Part shown: piece after piece, positions 57,126 to 64,000 of the stretch
Position numbering within the stretch: position 1 is the first letter of the stretch
Layout: every line of letters begins with the position of its first letter
Assembly: GCA_963170755.1 (NCBI GenBank)
Contig: OY720685.1
Span: 5,339,062 to 5,403,061, forward strand
From: Amphimallon solstitiale
Lineage: Eukaryota > Arthropoda > Insecta > Coleoptera > Scarabaeidae
Direction of reading: 5' to 3'
DNA: 64,000 nucleotides
Notes under the pieces: generated by a model
The model's input: only the letters and a program-made list of their open reading frames with translations
Database searches by the model: none
What the model was told of the DNA's origin: nothing
Made by a program: the position numbers and the translations under genes

Positions 57126-58887
57126 TTAAATGATTAGTTTTTTATGTACTTTTAAATTACTTTTGACGTTTGTTCCAAAGTCACAAGAATCACACTTAAA
57201 ATCAAATTCTTTTAAATGTTTAGTTTTTATATGACTTTTTAAATTACTTTTGTTGCTTGTTCCATAGTCACAAGAGTCACACTTAAAATCTAATTGTTTT
57301 AAATGATTAGTTTTTATATGACTTTTTAAATTACTTTTGTTGCTTGTTCCATAGTCACTAAAATCTAATTGTTTTAAATGATTAGTTTTTATATGACTTT
57401 TTAAATTATTTTTGTTGCTTGTTCCATAGTCACAAGAGTCACACTTAAAATCTAATTGTTTTAAATGATTAGTTTTTATATGACTTTTTAAATTACTTTT
57501 GACGTTTGTTCCAAAGTCACAAGAATCACACTTAAAATCAAATTCTTTTAAATGATTAGTTTTTATATGTATTTTTAAATTACTTTTGTTGCTTGTTCCA
57601 TAGTCACAAGAGTCACACTTAAAATCAAATTCTTTTAAATGATTAGTTTTTATATGTATTTTTAAATTACTTTTTTTGTTTGTTCCATAGTCACAAGAGT
57701 CACACTTAAAATCAAATTGTTTTAAATGATTAGTTTTTATATGTATTTTTAAATGACTTTTGACGTTTGTTCCAAAGTCACAAGCATCACACTTAAAATC
57801 AAATTCTTTTAAATGATTAGTTTTTATATGTACTTTTAAATTACTTTTGACGTTTGTTCCAAAGTCACAAGCATCACACTTAAAATCAAATTCTTTTAAA
57901 TGATTAGTTTTTATATGTATTTTTAAATTACTTTTTTTGTTTGTTCCATAGTCACAAGAGTCACACTTAAAATCAAATTGTTTTAAATGATTAGTTTTTA
58001 TATGTATTTTTAAATGACTTTTGACGTTTGTTCCAAAGTCACAAGCATCACACTTAAAATCAAATTGTTTTAAATGATTAGTTTTTATATGTCTTTTTAA
58101 ATGACTTTTGTTGTTTGTTCCATAGTCACAAGAGTCACACTTAAAATCAAATTCTTTTAAATGATTAGTTTTTATATGTATTTTTAAATTACTTTTTTTG
58201 TTTGTTCCATAGTCACAAGAGTCACACTTAAAATGAAATTCTTTTAAATGATTAGTTTTTATATGTAGTTTTAAATTACTTTTGTTGCTTGTTCCATAGT
58301 CACAAGAGTCACACTTAAAATCAAATTGTTTTAAATGATTAGTTTTTATATGTATTTTTAAATTACTTTTGTTGCTTGTTCCATAGTCACAAGAGTCACA
58401 CTTAAAATCAAATTCTTTTAAATGATTAGTTTTTATATGTATTTTTAAATGACTTTTGTTGCTTGTTCCATAGTCACAAGAGTCACACATAAAATCAAAT
58501 TCTTTCAAATGGCTCGCTTTCATATGTCTTGTCAAATATTTTTTATGTTTTGCTCGGAAATCACATAGGGAACATTTAAATGTTTTCGTTCGATCTAGTG
58601 AGTTTGACTGTTCTACTTTTGTATGTGCCGAGTCTTCCTTTCCGCCAACAGAACTGTGCGTATTTTGCACGTGCAACTTCAAATATTTTTTTGTCTCGAA
58701 TCGTCTGTAACAAATCCCACATTTAAACTTTTTTAGTTTAAGGTGCTGGCTGTTGATGTGCTTCTTGAGATCTGCTTCATACTTTGTCCGGTACTTGCAC
58801 TGGTCACACTTATACAATTGGCTGCGACGTTTCTTGCGTCCGTTTACCGCTGTCACTTGATAGCTTTGCGTCGGTGCACTGCATTTC
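57126..58887 (-). CDS. Gene B terminal exon: C2H2 zinc-finger array, PRDM9-like
   Basis: The exon starts after TTTTTAG at 58887 and completes the AG left by the 91-nt exon. It runs 587 codons to TAA at 57126. Three divergent fingers (starting YKCDQCKYRT, FKCGICYRRF, FKCSLCDFRA) are followed by 16 tandem units of 29 residues, of type FKCDSCDYGTSNKSNLKIHI plus a KTNH-LK-E/Q-FD linker. Unit 14 has lost its two cysteines (12-bp deletion) and unit 16 ends before the last histidine. Differences between units are concentrated at helix positions -1 (N, K, V), 3 (N, H) and 6 (I, L, R, V, S), the DNA-contact positions. Units 6-7 equal units 9-10, a sign of block duplication. The linker is not TGEKP. 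It would bind a long DNA motif in the nucleus. Confidence 0.9.
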
Positions 58888-59572
58888 CTAAAAACAAATA
58901 AAAATATGTAACCTAATTCTCCGATACGACAAACTAATTACAAATGATACGACTAGTAAGTGTACGAATTTAAAGGAAATAGCAAATCACTTGACACAAA
59001 ACACGATTGTAATATGAACAAACCGATATAGGCCAAGAACTTGTGTTACGTTTAAAATGCAGCATCCTGTTTATTTCATCCATTTTAATTCTCTAAAATT
59101 GTAATTACCTTGACTGGATTTCAATTTTAATATTAACACCTTCTTTTTAATTATTTGCTATATTAAAAATTTGATATTAATATTAATCTCTTTTCTAACA
59201 GTTTCATTTATTTAAAAAAATTAATGCGTATTTGAATTTTACATTTCTAAATTCTCTAAGAATTGTTTGCTTCTTTATGTCTGAGAAAAGTCTTTGTTCG
59301 GCCTTGATGCCGCATTTCCAATGTTTTCTTTTTCATTGCACATTTAACAGATCTTCTCTGTATTTCGATTCACTTGCTTCTTTGCCACGCAAATTCAACG
59401 AACTATAACAGTTCGGCTGGACAAAGAGTAAACTTAGTGTTGTTAACGGGATTGAAATATTGCTGGTTATGAATATAATAAAATAAATAATTAATAATGA
59501 TTAATTGTACACCAAAGACCACCATTACTGCATGGTGCTACGTTGATAAAATTATATGCTAATGAACAATAC
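58888..59572. other. Gene B intron before the array exon
   Basis: 685 bp between donor GTATTG and acceptor TTTTTAG on the minus strand. AT-rich, no other feature. Confidence 0.7.
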
Positions 59573-59663
59573 CTAACATTTCTTTCGGAACAGTAGGCAA
59601 AATGGTTTTCCAAATATTCCTTGTGTCCAAAGTGGATTTTGCATATTGGGCACTGCGTACATT
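59573..59663 (-). CDS. Gene B 91-nt finger exon
   Basis: Between GATTTCAG and GTATTG, with phases 1 in and 2 out, both matching gene A exon 3 and the array exon. It encodes a C2HC finger with CTQCPICKIHFGHKEYLE. The nucleotide sequence is clearly related to 7859-7949 but diverged. The PR/SET exon expected upstream was not found between 59664 and 64000, so it lies outside the window or is lost. Confidence 0.83.
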
Positions 59664-60435
59664 CTGAAATCACATGAAAAACATACTGAACTACAATGAA
59701 AAGTGACAAAAGGATGGCCGGTTTTTCCAACTCCGACTAAACCACTCGGTTAACTAAACAGTGTTTAAGGATTTATTATACAAAGTTGGCAACATATTTG
59801 CTAGTGCATCTGATCTAAATTTGTATATTTTGTTCTAATAATACTGGCGCCATTCTCGACATTTGTATGAGATGGCAACTCTATATCTGGTTTCAAAATA
59901 CTCCAAAAAAGTGCGCTAAGAGTATGATATCCAAATTTTAATACTATACTAGAATCGCCGAAGAGCGATTCTAGTGTAGTATACTAAAAGTGCGTGATCA
60001 CAAAGTGATCGAGGCATCCAATGCATAAAAGCGGTCGGCGGCAAAGATCGTTTATATTAGGCGATTAGGTAAACTGTAATAGTATCACAGATCGCAGGTG
60101 TCTGAGGATTACAACGTGCTATTCCGACAATACAATACAATTTTAATACGTTTTGATAGAAAAGATTTGAATATGCACACCTTCTTATGTCAAATACTAC
60201 GGCGATACCTATTTTACAGATATTGATCCTTGAATGACTTTATGTGCCTGTATGCATACGACTTTGATCATGTGAACCAACGTGATCACTGAATCTGTTC
60301 AGCGATTTGGGTGTAGATATCATCGAGTTTGGTATATTGTTACATTGAAACAGTTCGCACTATCACACAAGAGATGACGTTATTAAAGGGGAATCCCAAT
60401 TGTTCTTTGCGATCTTGTTAGACATAAACACATAA
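59664..60435. other. Upstream flank or intron of gene B with a long hairpin
   Basis: No exon recognised. It includes the hairpin at 59942-59981 and GATCAC/GTGATC at about 59996-60010. The last part may be 5' Penelope-like sequence with lost frame. Confidence 0.4.
59942..59981. repeat. 17-bp-stem hairpin
   Basis: TACTATACTAGAATCGC, loop CGAAGA, then GCGATTCTAGTGTAGTA. The stem has one T-G position. A second short hairpin follows. It may mark an end of a mobile element, or of the Penelope-like unit to its right. Confidence 0.7.
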
Positions 60436-61317
60436 CGTTTTACCTTAGAAAGTGAGACTAATAATTCGATCCCCTTTCTCGACTCTCTATTAACCTATGA
60501 CCATAATACCATTAGATTAAGGTGGTATAGGAAACCATCAAATTCCAACCGGTTATTGAACTATCGGTCAAACTGCCCGTTAAAATATAAGATTAATTTG
60601 ATTAAATGCCTAAAGAACAGAATTTTAAACATCACACATCCTGAATTGCAGTATAAGGATTTGATAATTTTAAAAAACATACTCATGAAGAATGGGTTTC
60701 CCAGTGCTACTTTGAACAAGATTCTTTTTTCCACAATGACAGTTGACTGTGACAACCTCCGCATGGCTGTCGTTTCTGCCAGTAATACCGTGTCACAAGA
60801 TGTTGTGGAACCTGTTATTTTTAAAAAACTAGCATATGTCCCTGGTCTTACTAACCATATAAGGCAGTTGTTCAAACGCAATGTCTCCATAGCTTATACT
60901 TCAGCTGTTCCTGTGTCTAAATATTTCACCGCTTTAAAAGATAAACTAAATGTCACATATCACAGCCACGTAGTTTATTGCTTAACATGTAAAGACTGTG
61001 ATAAGTATTACATAGGGCAAACTGGACAAAGAGTGAGAGATCGTAATACCCAACATAGAAGTGATGTCAGGAATCGCCCTCAGGCTTGTGGTTTGGCAGC
61101 CCATGTGTTTCATACGGGTCACACCATCGACTATGACTTGACCAAGATTTTGTACCATCAAAATAACTTGACTAAAAGGCTGTTTTTGGAGACTTTGTGC
61201 ATTAACGTTATTGAACCTAACATTAATTCTAAAACTGACTGCAGGAGTTTCAGTAACTTATACGTTCTTTTGAAACAGTTCATTACTGATAAGATTCTTA
61301 ATAAGATCAAAAGTTAA
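60436..61317 (+). pseudogene. Penelope-like element, 5'-truncated: RT end and GIY-YIG nuclease
   Basis: Open from a stop at 60433 to a stop at 61317. It begins in the reverse-transcriptase C-terminus (FTLESETNNSIPFLDSLL, WYRKPSNSN) and continues to a GIY-YIG nuclease with VVYCLTCKDCDKYYIGQTG and downstream R and H residues (VRDRNTQHRSDVRN), then GLAAHVFHTGH. The catalytic RT part is missing, so the copy is dead though its nuclease frame is open. It lies in the presumed intron or flank of gene B, on the opposite strand. Confidence 0.9.
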
Positions 61318-61720
61318 CTTTCTTAACCATATTCAAAATTATTTGTCTAATACTTTATAACTAACCATAATATTTAATAAAATCATACATATTGTTTCAA
61401 CATTTTATTTACTAAAACTTACAATTTTAAATTTATCTGATATAAACAAAACAAATCTGAGGTTTCATATCTGTTTCCATTACTATTGATAATGCGTTCT
61501 TGTTGTATTTGCCATTTCGTGACATTTTTAGATGTGTTGTCCAAAATTTGTAATATGTTTGTTTTACTGAATTCAGAGTGCTGTTTTCGATGTTTGTTAG
61601 CGATCTAGCCATTATAAATTTGATGTTTGACAGACTTTTATAATTAGTGATTGTCAAAATACTCTTTGATTTAAATTAATGTTAGATACTGAGATTTTTG
61701 GTCCATTGTGTGGCAATTAT
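61318..61720. other. Penelope-like element 3' region
   Basis: AT-rich sequence after the nuclease stop, leading to the ribozyme-like core. A reverse frame at 61657-61433 was not accepted. Confidence 0.5.
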
Positions 61721-61749
61721 CTGATGAAGGAAATAAATATTTCCGAAAC
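61721..61749 (+). ncRNA. Hammerhead-ribozyme-like core of the Penelope element
   Basis: CTGATGA (61721-61727) is followed by a stem GGAAAT-AAAT-ATTTCC and then GAAAC (61745-61749), the conserved hammerhead core with stem II. TTAT before and ATAA after could form a short stem I. Penelope-like elements are known to carry hammerhead motifs in their terminal repeats, so position and context agree. Stem III would be very short, so activity may need a dimer. Confidence 0.65.
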
Positions 61750-61873
61750 GTTATAAGCTACAATATAGTGTTTTCTTTATACCTACCCATACATTCTGTT
61801 TTCGGAGTTACGAAACAGTAATTAAACTGGTTTATTCATAAACACATATATAACTACTTGTCCCAATACATTT

Positions 61874-62575
61874 TTACTTTCTTATATGTAGTATAAGGAA
61901 GTATTGTTATGATGAAAATTTGTGATCTCGTGATTTTTGCAGATGTCCACGTTTTGAAGTCCCCTAATACCAAAAAAATGAGGTGTGGCCACCACACGAC
62001 TTTCTTATACGTATGAAAGTGTTACTTCCGGTCCGAATTTTGAAATTTCATTTATACAAAAAATATTCCAAATCCAACTCTAAATACTTTTGTACTCTTT
62101 ATAAATATATATAGAATGCATAATTTACGACATATTTGCAAAAAGTCGTTATTCGGTAAGAGTAAAAGTGATACTTGCGGTCGGAATTTCGAAAAACTTT
62201 ATTAATACAATTTTTCTCAAATTTAATATTGAGTACATTTGAATTCTTTATAAATTTGTTTAAACTTAGTAATTTACGAAATATTTGCAAAATTTGATTT
62301 TTTCACTGAAGTAAACTACTACTTCCGGTTTTGCTCAAAATCTAATCAGTTCTCAAGAGGAAGATTATATTCGTAAATACAAAATTTGGAATTGATATCT
62401 GTAGCGGTTTGACCGCTATTGTGGTCACAGACAGACAGACACACACACAGACATTTTCTAAAAACCACTTTTTTGGTATATCAGGAAACTTCAAAACGTG
62501 GACATCTGCAAAAATCTCGAGGTCGAAAATTTTCATCATCACAATACTTCCTTATACTACGTATAAGAAAGTAAA
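61874..62575. repeat. Foldback repeat with TTACTTTCTTATA ends
   Basis: The first about 110 bp (TTACTTTCTTATATGTAG..., CAGATGTCCACGTTTTGAAG) are inverted in the last about 110 bp, ending CGTATAAGAAAGTAAA. The same family forms the spacer of the inverted repeat at 23773-24107. Confidence 0.8.
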
Positions 62576-63110
62576 AGTGGTTTTTAAAAAATGTCTATCT
62601 CTCTGTGTGTGACCACGATAGCGGTCAAAAGGCTGTAACTATCGATTCCAAGTGTTGTATTTACGAGTGTAATCTCCCTCTTGAGATCTGATTAGATTCT
62701 CAGTAAAATTGGAAGACCGGAAGTAGTAGTTTACTTCAGTGAAAAAATCGAAATTTGGTAATATTTCGTCAACTACAAGTTTAAACAAATCTATAAAGAA
62801 TTCAAATGTACACAAAATTAAATTTGAGAAAAATTTTATCAAAAAAGTTTTTCGAAATTCCTACCGGAAGTAGGTCTTTTACTCTTATCGAAAATCAGTT
62901 TTTTGCGAATATCTCGCAAGTCATGCTTTCTAGACAGGTACACTAATAGTATAGAAGTATTTAAAACATAATTTTCAATATGTACCTCTTATATAAAAAA
63001 AATTCAAAATTCGGACTGGAAGCAACACTTTTACTCTTATCGTATAGCACTTTTTTTGTAAATATCACGCAAAGTATGCATTCTATAGAGATTTATTCAG
63101 AGAATAGAAT
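62007..63110. repeat. Imperfect palindrome of about 1.1 kb
   Basis: 62007-62475 recurs as a diverged reverse complement at 62576-63110. Shared marks include ACTTCCGGTCCGAATTTTG / CAAAATTCGGACTGGAAG, CTTCAGTGAAAAAATC / GATTTTTTCACTGAAG and GTAGCGGTTTGACCGC / AGCGGTCAAAAGGCTG. The asymmetric centre (62476-62575) is one arm of the foldback repeat at 61874. Non-coding. Confidence 0.75.
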
Positions 63111-64000
63111 TTTGAGTAATTCTTTATAAAATCATTGAAGTAACACGTTTACTCACATGTATAGTTTCTCAAAATGATAAACATATTTAAAACTTAATTT
63201 AGAACACCTTTTGCATAATTTGAAACGCTAATACGTACAACACCTCATTTTGTAAGTTATATTTATAATCTTGAAACGACATGCAGTTTACATAGTATTA
63301 TGTATTTTTATAGGAATATATCACGGATTTGTGCGAATTTATTGCATTTATCTCAAAAATTAAAGAGCATCTTGGAACAGATCCTATTCATTTTAATACC
63401 AATACATTATACACCTCCAACAATTAAATTACACTACAATTTAGTAGATTAGAAGAAAAATTACAAATGTTTCATACACATCTTTGAGTTCAGCAATTCC
63501 AAGTAGTGTAAGTTAACACAAAATATTACAAACGCAAAAACGGCATGTTTTGTAAAACAGGATGGCTGCCAGAGCAATTCAGAAGAAGATAAACATTTCG
63601 AAATTAGTGTTTTTAGACTCTCTAATCGTGTAGCAATCAACAAACAAAAAATCATTTGATTATAAAATGGTCAAGCGACCACCTTTGGATCACTTATGGA
63701 ATGACCCATAACCGCTGTTTATAATAACTAAAATTCAAGTCTCTTAGGTTATGCGCATGTGTAAGAAATCCTCATTACTCTGTTTAGTATTTTATTACAC
63801 CAGTTAAAATGTCTAAAGGCATCCTCAATCAATAATTAGCGGTAACCAGTGTTCCAAAAACCCAAATTTGTACTAACTGGTACATTAACCAATGATTACG
63901 CTAACCGGCATTTTAATCGGAGATGGAAAAACCGGCCCCAAAATTCATATTCAATCATTGTTTTAAAGACCATAAAGTTGATATTAAAACAAAACGTTAT
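63111..64000. other. AT-rich end of window, no gene seen
   Basis: No supported frame. The last 170 bases hold ACCGG-type motifs (TAACCGGC, AACCGGCC) reminiscent of subterminal hAT sequence, but no ends could be set. Confidence 0.35.

Noticed and set aside
57126..58500. Regular 87-bp repeats that could suggest a CRISPR array or a non-coding satellite
   Set aside because: The repeat is one long open frame of C2H2 fingers in a eukaryotic sequence, with period a multiple of three and preserved cysteines and histidines.
7859..59663. Genes A and B as one single gene
   Set aside because: On the minus strand the array exon lies upstream of the PR/SET exons, so a normal transcript cannot contain both in the required order.

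Overview
The window is AT-rich nuclear DNA from an animal, almost certainly an insect. The evidence is spliced genes with GT/AG introns, Tc1/mariner elements of DD34D and DD41D type, a THAP/P-element transposase, hAT elements, copia elements with a GGTTATG primer site, a Ty3/gypsy element, a Penelope-like element and many foldback MITEs. No bacterial or viral gene set, rRNA, tRNA gene or CRISPR array was seen. The species cannot be named from the sequence.

The host content is small but notable. On the minus strand, 13364-7859 holds three exons with matching splice phases of a PRDM9-like gene (gene A): an acidic N-terminal exon, an exon with a cysteine-rich knuckle, a PR/SET domain and a CCLxFSS-type finger, and a 91-nt finger exon. 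Also on the minus strand, 59663-57126 holds a 91-nt exon of the same length and phases, followed by one large exon with 3 divergent and 16 nearly identical tandem 29-residue zinc fingers (gene B). The order fits two tandem head-to-tail paralogues. B's 5' exons and A's array exon are not in the window.

The rest is nested mobile DNA. 1-5304 is a broken non-LTR retrotransposon with a satellite/SINE-like insertion and a long-TIR DD41D mariner (1526-3803). 5412-7604 is a decayed mariner. A near-intact DD41D mariner (10136-11881) and two MITEs sit in gene A introns. 13527-24196 is a multi-level nest: a hAT relic hosts an unclassified TIR element and a copia element; the TIR element hosts a DD34D mariner; the mariner hosts two more hAT copies. 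24781-32219 is a P-element-like transposon with a THAP and RNase-H transposase gene. 34611-56954 is an old minus-strand copia (matching LTRs and 5-bp target duplication) expanded by MITEs, a 10.65-kb TA-flanked element (which contains a CACTA-like element) and a young, nearly intact gypsy element (49443-55494). 59.9-63.1 kb holds a long hairpin, a 5'-truncated Penelope-like element with a hammerhead-like core, and a large imperfect palindrome.

Target-site duplications set much of the insertion order, so the window can be read as a stratigraphy. The gypsy element is among the youngest; the non-LTR element, copia 34611-56954 and the outer hAT are among the oldest.
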